From Glandiceps talaboti (taxonomy: Eukaryota; Hemichordata; Enteropneusta; Spengelidae): a stretch of 64,000 nucleotides of DNA. The notes beneath the pieces are model-generated. The model was not told the DNA's origin and made no database searches. It saw only the letters and a list, made by a program, of their open reading frames with translations. Position numbers and translations under genes: made by a program. Positions within the stretch are counted from its first letter, which is position 1. Every line of letters starts with the position of its first letter. The stretch is from assembly GCF_964340395.1 (NCBI RefSeq), contig NC_135555.1, positions 8,566,931-8,630,930 on the forward strand, given 5' to 3'. This document shows, in pieces, positions 13,401 to 21,228 of the stretch.

Positions 13401-14764
13401 CTGTGCTACCAACCTACCCAAAGTACATGGTGCCAAGTATATCATAAACATGGTGCAAAGTTGAAATTCCAAACACAACTAAACAACACTTTGCTTGCCA
13501 TGTGTTATTGACATAGTTACTGCATGGAAGTATCACAGATACTAGTACTTCCATGGATACAGCAAACTGTTACCAGGTTTACAGATACACTCATTTTAGG
13601 ATGTCTTTGTATGTATTGTTCTTTTCTAGCCCAGAATCTAAGTGTACTGAATTCAAGGCTTTCCTTAGCACTGAAGTTGATACCTTTTAATTTCTAGGCT
13701 ATCATTTCACAAACTTCAACAAAAGAAATAAATCAAGTGGCTATTGACAGAAACCTGACAAAAAATGACATCTAAAATTGCAAACTGCATTACATTGTAA
13801 CTACAACATGCAGTATAAGATAATTGATAGCACCAGTACATTCACAACATTACCAGTTACAATACTTAAACACTGCCACAAGCACAGGTACTCGAATCAA
13901 TGTGTAGAAAAAAAAAATGTATTGTATATAAATATAATATATAAATATACATATTTTTTTTTTAAATCATACATATTGATTCAAGTACCTGTGGCCACAA
14001 GTGCCTGATCCATGGATTCAAATATTAATGAATACAGAATTCTGTGTCAGAATACAGTGTATATAAAAACAACTGCAAAAAAATGAAATGCAGTGGAGTG
14101 AACTGCAAATATTTTGGATGCTGTGTCACTCTATGCCTGTTATAGCTCGTTGAGCTATTGGGGTTGACAAGTGTTGATTGACGCATTGTTATTTTTTCAG
14201 GAGATATATAAATGTACACGTACATATAAATGTAGTTATGTATGTTAGTTAACTTTACAGTTTACACATCAATAAAGACATATTGACCGAAACACATCGT
14301 GAACAGCTAGAGACACCTATATGACTATACAATACGGGCAGGTCAAGGCGGTACAGTAATAGTAAAATTCACATACATCTACTTGTCGGGTCATACATGT
14401 TGTAAACAGTGAGTGTGGTGGCGGCGGCAATATGGTAATCTCGGTATTAATTACGAATTTACGAGGTGTATGGTAATGGCGGTGAAACTCAAAATACTTG
14501 AAAGTCGAACAGAATGTGTGATCCTATATGTGAAAGTTTGCAACAGTACTTCTATCAATGAAAATGTACGTAAATGTATAGGAAACCTACCGAGAGACTG
14601 TCCCCTCCACCGTCACAAGCATCGTCCCCTTCCACTTCCATTCCATCGCGTTCGTGTTGTTGTTCAACATAATCGACTGCTTCGTCAACTGTCATACGTC
14701 CCTCTTTTACTTGCACCATAACCCATAACTGTTCATCGTTACTTAGGCGGTAAGTACGCGACAT
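562..14764 (-). CDS. Protein with tandem PH-type domains, 10 coding exons, C-terminus beyond the window
   Basis: Spliced gene; the exons below join in phase to 496 codons before the left edge. Seen: a short acidic N-terminal exon (residues 1-58), a basic Ser/Lys-rich linker (59-155), a beta-rich PH-like segment (about 185-300) and a canonical PH domain (about 308-405) starting with an EGELEKK strand and ending in the C-terminal helix with EWWQ. A helical, coiled-coil-like stretch follows (404-496). The motif KEGRMTVDEA (residues 20-29) recurs as KNGRMSIDDA (155-164), so a small N-terminal module appears twice. PH domains usually bind phosphoinositides or proteins at membranes; that role here is inference. 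I do not recognise the orthologue. The start is the only in-frame ATG near the promoter-like sequence. Confidence 0.85.
690..1586 (-). other. Intron between PH-domain gene exons 9 and 10
   Basis: About 0.9 kb. Contains a locally CpG-rich patch (about 860-1060) and a stretch rich in GCTAG/CTAAC words (about 1260-1420). No coding evidence. Confidence 0.6.
1587..1739 (-). CDS. PH-domain gene, coding exon 9
   Basis: 51 codons, phase 0 at both ends, starting ALKLGSGERV and ending STVNNLQQ. Acidic low-complexity middle (DQGGDNDD) then a helix with leucine spacing. No domain recognised. Confidence 0.8.
1740..2583 (-). other. Intron between PH-domain gene exons 8 and 9
   Basis: About 0.85 kb of AT-rich sequence with no repeat or coding signal that I can support. 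Confidence 0.6.
2584..2647 (-). CDS. PH-domain gene, coding exon 8
   Basis: 64 bp. Encodes the last PH strand FRIIGSH and the C-terminal helix KHRDEWWQ. The Trp pair sits at the position of the near-invariant PH-domain Trp. The split Tyr codon with exon 7 gives KVYYFRI. Confidence 0.86.
2970..3128 (-). CDS. PH-domain gene, coding exon 7
   Basis: 1 base + 52 codons + 2 bases. Encodes RWVRIRQGELSYYKL and the variable loop up to ALTITTRSKVY. The donor is placed at GTAAGT (2969-2968). An alternative GT ten bases earlier would put a stop in the next exon, so it is rejected. Confidence 0.88.
3431..3594 (-). CDS. PH-domain gene, coding exon 6
   Basis: 54 codons plus 2 bases. Encodes the C-terminal helix of the first PH-like domain (ILRLLQIIVEQ), a basic linker (KLTRRDR) and the first strand of the second PH domain (EGELEKKSNKYTSTWV). 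Acceptor TTCACAG, donor CAG/GTCAGT. The split Arg codon joins exon 7 to give TWVRRW, a typical PH strand-1/2 hinge. Confidence 0.88.
4787..4876 (-). pseudogene. Non-LTR retrotransposon (LINE) relic, reverse-transcriptase C-terminus
   Basis: A short minus-strand frame reads WSNLPPDIVKVESIDAFK and ends about 11 residues later at a stop (4787-4789). The WxxLP-x(2)-I-V-x(5)-S-x(3)-FK pattern is typical of the extreme C-terminus of CR1/L2/Jockey-like reverse transcriptase ORFs. The upstream frame is broken. Only the 3' end seems to remain, as in 5'-truncated LINE copies. Confidence 0.6.
6535..6749. mobile_element. Putative MITE-like element with 14-bp perfect terminal inverted repeats
   Basis: Ends are AATTCTCAGTACCT (6535-6548) and its exact reverse complement (6736-6749), 215 bp apart. 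The interior has no coding frame. No clear target-site duplication is visible, so a chance pair cannot be excluded. Confidence 0.4.
7161..7241 (-). CDS. PH-domain gene, coding exon 5
   Basis: 27 codons, phase 0 at both ends: EGTKFCIYFADYHEYELEA then an acidic helix start NLEEKEK. Continues the strand pattern of the first PH-like domain. Too short to show as a long open frame; found by matching splice sites and phase. Confidence 0.82.
7242..9539 (-). other. Intron between PH-domain gene exons 4 and 5
   Basis: About 2.3 kb, AT-rich, with a purine-rich GGGAGG tract near 8120-8150 and a G-rich tract near 8895-8915. Open frames here have no protein-like features. Confidence 0.6.
9540..9632 (-). 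CDS. PH-domain gene, coding exon 4
   Basis: 31 codons, phase 0 at both ends, donor GAC/GTAAGT. Encodes IDFQGGVLCNIQKGN and FRFSQVERYESD, alternating beta strands of the first PH-like domain that continue directly from exon 3. Confidence 0.85.
10018..10070. repeat. Dispersed hairpin repeat, copy 1
   Basis: Inverted arms CACAGAGTCAAAACATTT and AAATATTTTGACTGTG enclose a short loop. The element with its flank (from about 9977) resembles a second copy at 30550-30672. It lies in the intron just after the exon 3 donor of the PH-domain gene. Confidence 0.55.
10082..10264 (-). CDS. PH-domain gene, coding exon 3
   Basis: 61 codons, phase 0 at both ends. Begins NGRMSIDDAM, the second copy of the N-terminal motif, and ends QSQRRILQ, the first strand of the PH-like domain. 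Donor CAG/GTAAAA. A short inverted-repeat element (10018-10070) lies 12 bp beyond the donor. Confidence 0.85.
10265..11103 (-). other. Intron between PH-domain gene exons 2 and 3
   Basis: Holds the compound microsatellite. Near the right end, a segment containing 'gatagtgacaccccctgtaa' occurs twice (about 10987-11040 and 11071-11115), the second copy running into the exon 2 donor. This is a local duplication of the exon-intron border. Confidence 0.6.
10355..10444. repeat. Compound microsatellite: poly-G, (ATAC)n, (AC)n
   Basis: A run of about 21 G is followed by ATAC tetramers and then about 18 AC dimers. It lies in the intron between PH-domain gene exons 2 and 3. Confidence 0.9.
11104..11394 (-). 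CDS. PH-domain gene, coding exon 2
   Basis: 97 codons, phase 0 at both ends, from acceptor ...GAACAG to donor AAG/GTGAGC. Encodes a basic stretch (ASQHLRSTKKG) with several Ser/Thr next to Lys, then an acidic amphipathic segment ending LLIANLVK. An ATG at 11403 lies just upstream in the same frame (M-E-Q), so an alternative transcript starting here is possible but not shown. Confidence 0.75.
11395..14590 (-). other. First intron of the PH-domain gene
   Basis: About 3.2 kb. Contains a C-rich tract near 12018-12050, an AT-rich hairpin (13882-13994) and no convincing exon. Open frames here (for example 13069-13334) have no protein-like features. Confidence 0.6.
13882..13994. repeat. 113-bp imperfect palindrome with AT-rich core
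   Basis: Left arm GCACAGGTACTCGAATCAAT and right arm, read in reverse complement, CCACAGGTACTTGAATCAAT. Poly-A and poly-T runs inside the arms also pair. Likely a fold-back or MITE-like element. Confidence 0.55.
14591..14764 (-). CDS. PH-domain gene, coding exon 1
   Basis: Encodes 58 residues from ATG at 14764, starting MSRTYRLSND and ending in an acidic, glycine-rich tail GGGDSLS. Donor GTAGGT follows at 14590-14589, phase 0. Contains the first copy of the GRM(T/S)(V/I)D(E/D)A motif. A TTG lies two codons upstream, but the ATG is the credible start. Confidence 0.8.
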
Positions 14765-14838
14765 AATCAATCACTATAATCTGCGAACTTTCAAAACGCA
14801 ACTTGCAGGATAACACAAGTTCTGGAAAAGTTCACAAT

Positions 14839-14878
14839 GCCGCCATTTTGAATTTATGGGAACACCCTTGTGACGTCA
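14839..14878 (-). promoter_or_regulatory. Promoter-like YY1 and CRE elements upstream of the PH-domain gene
   Basis: On the minus strand, CAAAATGGCGGC (14850-14839) matches the YY1 consensus AAnATGGCGGC, an element often found just downstream of TATA-less start sites. TGACGTCA at 14871-14878 is a perfect palindromic CREB/ATF site. Both lie 75-115 bp upstream of the ATG at 14764, in locally CpG-richer sequence. No TATA box is evident. Confidence 0.55.
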
Positions 14879-14992
14879 TGCCCAAAATAGCTCACGACAG
14901 GTCCGTGCCTCGTTATGAACTTCGAAGTTTCACGCCAACTCAACGACGGGAGAAGTTTCCGAGTGACTCGAACTACTATTAATAGGCGTACT

Positions 14993-15212
14993 ATGGAAAC
15001 AAATGAAGTCGTGCATGACTTCATTCTTCTGACAAATGCTGACATATCCGGATATGCTGAAGAATGAAGTTGCCCTAAATGATGAAAGGGAGATTCTCAC
15101 CATCATGAAAAATAGAGAAATGTGGTGGAAATATACAAAGTGTGCTATTGATGAAACTCTGGTTACGAATGATGATGATGATGTCTTCATAAATTTTATT
15201 CACATTTCATTT
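14993..15212 (+). CDS. Possible divergent short exon or ORF (uncertain)
   Basis: Two plus-strand frames look protein-like. A 24-codon frame from ATG 14993 (METNEVVHDF...) ends at 15067. It overlaps a frame from ATG 15036 containing EREILTIMKNREMWWKYTKC and a DDDDVF stretch, which meets a GTAAGA donor at 15213. The frames differ by one base, so they cannot be one exon as written. The position opposite the promoter of the PH-domain gene would suit a divergent transcript. No domain recognised. Confidence 0.25.
15002..15025. repeat. 24-bp near-perfect palindrome
   Basis: AATGAAGTC (15002-15010) and GACTTCATT (15017-15025) are exact reverse complements around GTGCAT. It lies in the space between the PH-domain gene promoter and the possible divergent exon. 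Confidence 0.6.
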
Positions 15213-15600
15213 AGTAAGAGATTTCAATGTCTTGTTCTAGTTCCCGATCCTTATGATGCGAATATAAACAATCAACGGCTGGTCATTTGGTATGGCGCAT
15301 CCAACGGCAATATAGCGACAGGTTGCCGGAGAATTTAACTGCCAAGATGTACTGTCTCGAAATTTTTTTATTGACTACTACAAAACTTTATAATTTGCAT
15401 GTACTTTTTATTTCTTCGTAATTTTTATCACATAACTTCTAAGATAAGGAATAAGCTTACATAGAATAGGTGAATTAACAGTCGCGTGATCTGTTCGTTT
15501 TCGGACACTGTTAACCGTGTTTTCATTCTTGTAAACCAGATCACATATTTCTGCTGAAGCAACGAAATATAAAGTCTTTGCGGGTCCGTTTTTGGACAGT

Positions 15601-15627
15601 GTCGTAAAGAGGTGTGTGGTTTACGAC
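15601..15627. repeat. Dispersed 27-bp hairpin, copy 1
   Basis: GTCGTAAA at 15601 pairs with TTTACGAC ending at 15627 around an 11-bp loop rich in G and T. Related copies occur at 24272-24298 and 61081-61107. Similarity to the 61081 copy extends about 15-20 bp to the left (TTGGAC-GTGTCG). Confidence 0.6.
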
Positions 15628-15706
15628 GTTGTGTGTTTCTTGCCACAGACTGTTAAAAAATCCTGCAAAATCACGTTTTCCAAACTAGTGCTATACTTTT
15701 CGCATT

Positions 15707-15897
15707 ATGTGTGTATGTATGTATGTATGTATGTATGTATGTATGTATGTATGTATGTATGTATGTATGTATGTATGTATGTATGTATGTATGTATGTAT
15801 GTATGTATGTATGTATGTATGTATGTATGTATGTATGTATGTATGTATGTGTGTATGTATGTATGTATGTGTGTGTATGTATGTATGTATGTATGTT
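15707..15897. repeat. (TATG)n microsatellite
   Basis: About 190 bp of nearly pure TATG tetramers with a few GTGTG interruptions. The long Met-Tyr-Val-Cys and Ile-His-Thr frames across it are repeat artefacts. Confidence 0.95.
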
Positions 15898-16283
15898 GTT
15901 ACAAACCGAAATATTAGAGAAACCAAATAGCACGCAATCAAATACTTTTCCAGACAATTTCTAGTCGAAACAAATGGTCAAACATAGGACACCACTCAGC
16001 ATTACACTTAACAATTATCTTATTTAATTTTGTTATAATGAAACAAAATATATTATAAAATGTATTAAAAGTGCATTACAGGATTTACAAACTTAAACTA
16101 AAAAGTAGTCCACCAAATTTTCTAAATAACAAAAAAATGTTCAGTTCTCAGACTTGTCTTGTGACGACTGTCGAATATCGCGACTTTCAGTCTAGCCAGT
16201 AATAAACACAAACTCTTACAGAGCCAATGACGGTTAGTTTGTTGAGTGTTGAACGTGGCTATGCGAGACAAAATTCTACTCAC

Positions 16284-16451
16284 AGTTCCTCCGGCTGTAC
16301 CGAATTGTCTTCTAAGTATTCTCCGGACTTTTACAGCAACGTCCGCATAATCACATAATGTACGCCAGGGTCCGTTTACTCTCGACGATTTTGCAATTTT
16401 GCATTTCTCCGGACAGCTAAAGTGAAGACGGGCCCCCTTTGACGAAACCAT
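16284..16451 (-). CDS. CpG-rich candidate coding exon of unknown gene (uncertain)
   Basis: A minus-strand frame of 144 codons spans 16122-16556. An ATG at 16451 followed by 56 codons reaches a GTGAGT donor at 16283, phase 0. It encodes a basic segment (DYADVAVKVRRILRRQFG). Base composition is clearly more CpG-rich than the surroundings. Phase 0 would allow splicing to exon 2 of the PH-domain gene as an alternative first exon, but it could equally be the first exon of another gene or a mobile-element fragment. Confidence 0.3.
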
Positions 16452-16472
16452 TGAGAAAACATCTGGAACAAA

Positions 16473-16600
16473 CCTAGTCCGAGACGGCTGTGACTTAAAG
16501 TACAGAGTCAGGTATATTTGGTCGGTATGACTCCGTTCTCGAGTTATACCTACCAAATATATTTGACTCCGTACTCAAGTCACAGCCTCCTCGGACTAGA
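16473..16600. repeat. 128-bp imperfect palindrome
   Basis: Left arm starts CCTAGTCCGAGACGGCTGTG; the right arm in reverse complement starts TCTAGTCCGAGGAGGCTGTG. The arms stay alignable to the centre with few mismatches and one 1-base gap. It lies just upstream, in the minus sense, of the CpG-rich candidate exon. Confidence 0.75.
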
Positions 16601-16799
16601 ACGAGCTGTGGACCACGTGGACTGTCTCAACTCCCATCACTTGTAGAACAGCCGACGTGACACTGAATAATTAAAGACCATGTTTAAATTAATTATAGTT
16701 CGTGAACACACCTGTTAATTAACATATGCATAACAAATAAGACAGGTGGTTTAAAAACCGACCAATAATAACTCTTTATTGTCACAATGTATGTGTCAC

Positions 16800-16876
16800 A
16801 ATGTATGTATGTATGTATGTATGTATGTATGTATGTATGCATGTATGTATGTATGTATGTATGTATGTATGTATGT
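16800..16876. repeat. (TATG)n microsatellite, second array
   Basis: About 77 bp of TATG units with one GCATG interruption, 1 kb from the larger array at 15707-15897. Confidence 0.93.
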
Positions 16877-17301
16877 TCATTGTGTTAGATTAATACTACT
16901 AAAAAGGGTATAACCCGTACTGTTTTTGTTATAAACTCTAAAACAAATAACACCCTACCAAAACTAGACAAAACTGTGGACAGACTTAAATTATAATCTC
17001 GACCATTATTTTCTATAGTAGTCTAAGTTATAATACACATTTCCGTTTTTCATTATACAGTAAAGGACAAAACAATTGCTTAGACACCAAGAAATCTACT
17101 TTAAATATGCATATCTCAGTCTCAGACCAGCATACACATTTTCTATAGCGATCTGACTTGTTGTCAAATGGATGATCACCAAGTAATTAAATGTCCGTTT
17201 ATATAATTGGTGGTCATTAACATAGCGATGTAGAGGTTTTTACTCACCAAGATACCACGTTGAGAACAAAAGGGAAAGCATATTGTTTAAAAGGTGAGTT
17301 T

Positions 17302-18883
17302 ATGAAACTAGCATCAGATCACATGGAGAGTACGAGAGATAGAGTCATGCTGCTTGTCGTTGTAGTTCTCCGTGTGACGGGGTTTATTCATCTTTTCCAG
17401 CCCTGTGAGTGTGCCATACGTACAAATATCACACCCGAGAACGGAGATTGGTTTCCTATCAGCACTGTCACTTTCAATGGCGATAACTTGTCTACTGTGC
17501 ATACAGTCACGAATTTATTCCCGTCAACGGAACGAGTGAAAAGTTCGCGTACTAAAGATTTCGGCGACAACCATTCTTCTCCAGTGGTTACTTCCCAACT
17601 TATCACCACAACGTCGCGTCTACTCGAATCTTTGTCGACTACTACCATAAATAGCGGTGATGGACACAAGCCATTTGTCGCAAAGAGGGATGAAAACTCT
17701 ACAGCCGAAACCACCACAGCACAGAAACCACTGTTACAGACTTCAAGCACTACTCAACTTCCAACTACCGAAATTTTCCACTCTCGAGAATGTGACAAAA
17801 ATATTTCCAGGCGACTTCATCTTACAACAGAGTTTTCAGCTTGGTCAAAAGTTCCATCTGACAAAATTAATACAAGTAAGTTGACATTTCCACAGATCAC
17901 TATTGCCACTGCAAATACAGGGAGAGCATTCGTTACCGAAAATCGAGGCAATTGGTCAGAACGAAACAACTCTATGCAGACGACAACCACCTATACAGCA
18001 ACATTTCCCGCTCATTTCCGTTATTTGAACGATACCCTGTATGAGATGCCACCTGTTAACCCATACGCTGTGCATCCTAGTTTGTTGATACTACTCGATG
18101 TGGAAACTCTTAAAGCTATCAAGTATTACAGTTTGTTAGTTATCTTAACTATAGGAATACCCTCTAATATTGTGACAGTCACTGTTTTTACTATAGATCG
18201 GAAAATGAAAACCCCAGCAAGTTCATACCTGGTAGCAATGGCCATTGCTGATATTCTATTTTTGGTGTCAATAGGCCTACTGCAGGAAATTCTAACTTTA
18301 TTTGTTCCGTACGGTTACTGGTCATACGGAACACTTTGTAAATACAATGCCGTACTATCAAAGACAGCTCATGTAGCCGTCATTTGGCTTGTTGTGGCGT
18401 TTGCAATCGAGCGACATATCGCTGTATGCCATCCACTCCGTAAACGGCATTGGAGTACAAACCGTCGCACAGTGATCATCATTATCTGTGTCTACATGTC
18501 ATGCTTTTTATTCGCTTGTACACACTTCTTTGAACTAGAACATGTAAAAGTCGAATACCCAATGGAATATGACTCCAATATCACCGTCAGTTACGACGTC
18601 TGTGTGTCTAATAGACTGGGAGGTGAAAGTTTTCATATGGTGTTGATATGGGGAGAAATGTTAGCCTTACTTATTCCCTATATTATGATCATAGTTCTCA
18701 ATAGCATTGTTATTCAAGCTCTACAACGGAGGAAGAAGTTGATGCGAACGATGTCATGTCGATTAGGTACAACGTTTAAACGTCGACAGCATACGATAAC
18801 ACTAGTATTGGTGGCTATATCTCTCACCTTTATAGTGCTTTGGGGAGCGACTTTGTGTGTCAAAATTTACCAGTGTATCGAAA
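17302..18883 (+). CDS. GPCR exon 1: ectodomain to TM6
   Basis: 527 codons plus 1 base, ending at donor GAAA/GTAAGT. Reading past the donor gives a stop 11 bases later (18892-18894), as expected of intron. TM2 has the LA..D pattern as AMAIAD, TM5 has a proline (LLIPYIM), and a basic third loop (RRKKLMR, KRRQH) precedes TM6. Confidence 0.9.
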
Positions 18884-20170
18884 GTAAGTTTTAACCGTAA
18901 TTTTATTTGTGGAATTTACTCAGTCTAGACTATAGCAGAGATCTTAGCCATCTTACATGTAATATGTTATTTTATTTATTCCAAATGGTTTTTTCACGAA
19001 CCATCCAATAGGCAGCTTCTACAATCACCGACTGGGTAAGCGAATACTGTGACAAATAATTTATAATGCAATAGAAGTATGGTATAAAATAAAAATAAAA
19101 TACTGCATATACCAGAAAGTAAACGCGATAAAAATTAAAGATCATTAATCTTAGTATACAGCAATGACTTTGGGCGAAAACCTTATATTTCGGAGACATA
19201 TCTCCACTGGTCTACACTAACATATGAAGATATGCGCTTGGAGAACTCCGATGTGTATGCGTCTCCATATTCCGGGAGAGACGAAGGCGTGTCAGAGATC
19301 CAAGAGGGCGCGCGATGAAGACATGTCGCGGGGAGTTCTCACATCGAGTTCTCAGCACGCATATTTGCATAGAGCTACACTTTACCACAGCCATATTCTT
19401 ACTTGTCTGTGACTTTACACTCCAGTAAACGTTTAGTTTTTCTCACGGATTGTCTATGATGCAATTGATGCCTCCCTGCGATGACTTTACGCAGTTACAT
19501 TTTCTTTTGTTATACTAGACCTATATATGCTAAATATCAAAGTGCTGAAATTGATAGATGTTACCAGAAAGATATAGTTTTTTATGGATTTTTTTGTAGA
19601 TGTGCAGTACAAAGTATCGTCAATGATGTTTCACTGACTATAACAAAAACGGAGAAAACAAAGCACCACATAATACAAGACTACATGTTGCTGGACAGCT
19701 CCTATGCTTATCAGTAGAACGCTTTCAAGACGACCTGCCAAACAGCTCAGTTTTGCTTATTACCCATTTTTGTTTTAAATTTATGGTGTTTTCGCGGTAT
19801 AATTTTAATAATGCTTTCTTTGTTTTTCTATCTCTCTCAAGGTATTGGTGTGGAAATGCAAGATGTATCACTTATAATAGGAATTCTTCACCATATTAGT
19901 GAGTTATGTGAAAATTTCAATTGTGCTATCAACTTCATCCTGTATTGTGTGCTAAGTAGTCGCTACAGAAGCACTCTAAAACACACCGTATGTTGTACAT
20001 CATGTGTCGGAAGTACGCCATCAACGACACCATTAGGTAGAGGGCCAGTAATTTCTGTGTCATCGGCATCTTTGTGGTCCAGTTTGAGCATGTCAAAATT
20101 TCGAAAATATCATAAAAGAGAACGTAGGAGACAAGTGGCAATTGACGATACAATTAATGAAGTTAATTGA
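17302..20170 (+). CDS. Class A (rhodopsin-type) G-protein-coupled receptor, probably peptide-activated, 2 exons
   Basis: Joins 17302-18883 and 19842-20170 to 636 residues. An in-frame stop at 17218 and no earlier ATG fix the start at or after 17302; ATGs at 17323 and 17347 remain possible. A hydrophobic LLVVVVL stretch near residues 17-23 may be a signal sequence. Next comes a ~250-residue Ser/Thr-rich ectodomain with many N-x-S/T sites. TM1 is about 276-298. TM3 carries E370-R371-H372 in place of DRY. C346 and C434 are the expected disulfide pair. TM6 lacks CWxP, and TM7 reads NCAINFILY in place of NPxxY. These traits resemble FMRFamide-receptor-like and related invertebrate peptide receptors; the ligand is unknown. 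A single intron cuts between TM6 and TM7. Signalling partner not inferable. Confidence 0.88.
18884..19841 (+). other. GPCR intron
   Basis: 958-bp GT-AG intron in phase 1 with polypyrimidine acceptor TCTCTCTCAAG. Contains a fold-back element at 19230-19364. No other coding evidence. Confidence 0.8.
19230..19364. mobile_element. Fold-back/MITE-like element in the GPCR intron
   Basis: Left end ATATGCGCTTGGAGAACTCC and the right end in reverse complement ATATGCGTGCTGAGAACTCG share most positions and continue with GATGTG. The interior is GC-rich against the intron, with an AGAGGGCGCG core near 19306-19315. No coding frame. Confidence 0.5.
19842..20170 (+). CDS. GPCR exon 2: TM7 and cytoplasmic tail
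   Basis: Completes the split Ser codon, then encodes TM7 (SLIIGILHHI ... NCAINFILYCVLSSRYR), a paired Cys likely palmitoylated after helix 8 (VCCTSC), a Ser/Thr-rich tail and a basic end (KYHKRERRRQ). Stop TGA at 20168-20170. Confidence 0.9.
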
Positions 20171-20527
20171 AATTTTTGAATGTTTTGCCCTTTACTAAAA
20201 ATCTGTTGTGACACATGGTGGTCACTACACACACACACCTACACACAGCCATAAACAACTATTTTCCCTCGTTTATTTGACAAACTGAGGCCACTAAGTG
20301 ACAAAGACTACCACTGATTACTTTGACACTGTTGAAAATCGCAAGCTGAACTTTATTGCTTATGAAAATAGTACAAAAATAGTATTTTGCATAAGTGACA
20401 TTTTTAACACCAAAATGTAAATTTTCTGTAACAATCCTATTTACAATCAGGTAAATTCTTAGAATGATGTTGGCTATTTACAAGAATGCTTGCTTACGCG
20501 CTTCTCAATTGACCTTTCAAATATATA

Positions 20528-20678
20528 GCGCCCTCTATTGACTAGAATAAGTTTGTAAAATGGGTGAAGCATGGACCACTCACGATATCAAACATCAGCA
20601 TATCATATGACACAGCATAAACTGGTTACAGACTTGACGCTTGTATAAATTGTTGCCATACACACCACTAGAGGGCGC
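20528..20678. promoter_or_regulatory. Inverted pair of CTCF-like motifs, 151 bp apart (set 1)
   Basis: CCACTAGAGGGCGC at 20665-20678 matches the vertebrate CTCF consensus CCASYAGRKGGCRS at all 14 positions. At 20528, GCGCCCTCTA is the same core inverted, 12 of 14 matches on the minus strand. The pair could also be terminal inverted repeats of a small mobile element; see the second pair at 28290-28439. Confidence 0.45.
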
Positions 20679-21228
20679 CATTTGTTGCTGAGGTATATCA
20701 TTTGGCCATATTTCATACAATAACTTTCGGTCTCCCTTCGTTATCATTTCTCATAAAGTTTTCTCATAATGTACATGGTGTGAGTCTCCTCATACCAATT
20801 TAAAATCATTTGACAGTGCAGCACAAAAATTGCATGGATGCCTCTATAATACTTGTCAATCATAAAATTCTCTCAGTGAGTATAGGTTTAAAATAACCAC
20901 AAGTCTGAAATGCATATTTCTCTCCGTAGTGAAATACACTTTAAAGCCAACTTTTTACGATAAAATCTCAAACACATTTAATGTACTTTGGTAACAGTGC
21001 CAATTCTCTATTCTACATTATATATAAAGATAGCACTGCTGTGTTATAAGTTGCCTTATCATCCTTTTTCAAATCAATGATAAAAACTATATGCAAATGG
21101 CAAATACATTCAGCTAGTTTAAAAATCATAAGAATTATACTTTCATTTGTAATAATAGAAAAAACCACAGCTTTAAAAGCACCAAGACATTGTAAAATTT
21201 TTGACAATATGTAAATTACAACTTGCCA

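Larger units (their letters stand above)
14765..17301. other. Intergenic region between PH-domain gene and GPCR gene
   Basis: Head-to-head spacer of 2.5 kb holding the promoter elements, possible divergent exon, CpG-rich candidate exon, palindromes and TATG arrays listed separately. The stretch 16880-17260 is AT-rich. A GTGAGT at 17292 could be the donor of an untranslated frame, but no promoter for the GPCR is identified. Confidence 0.6.

Noticed and set aside
15592-15964. Several 68-112 codon frames of Met-Tyr-Val-Cys or Ile-His-Thr type on both strands
   Set aside because: Pure translation of the (TATG)n microsatellite; open in several frames because the unit has no stop.
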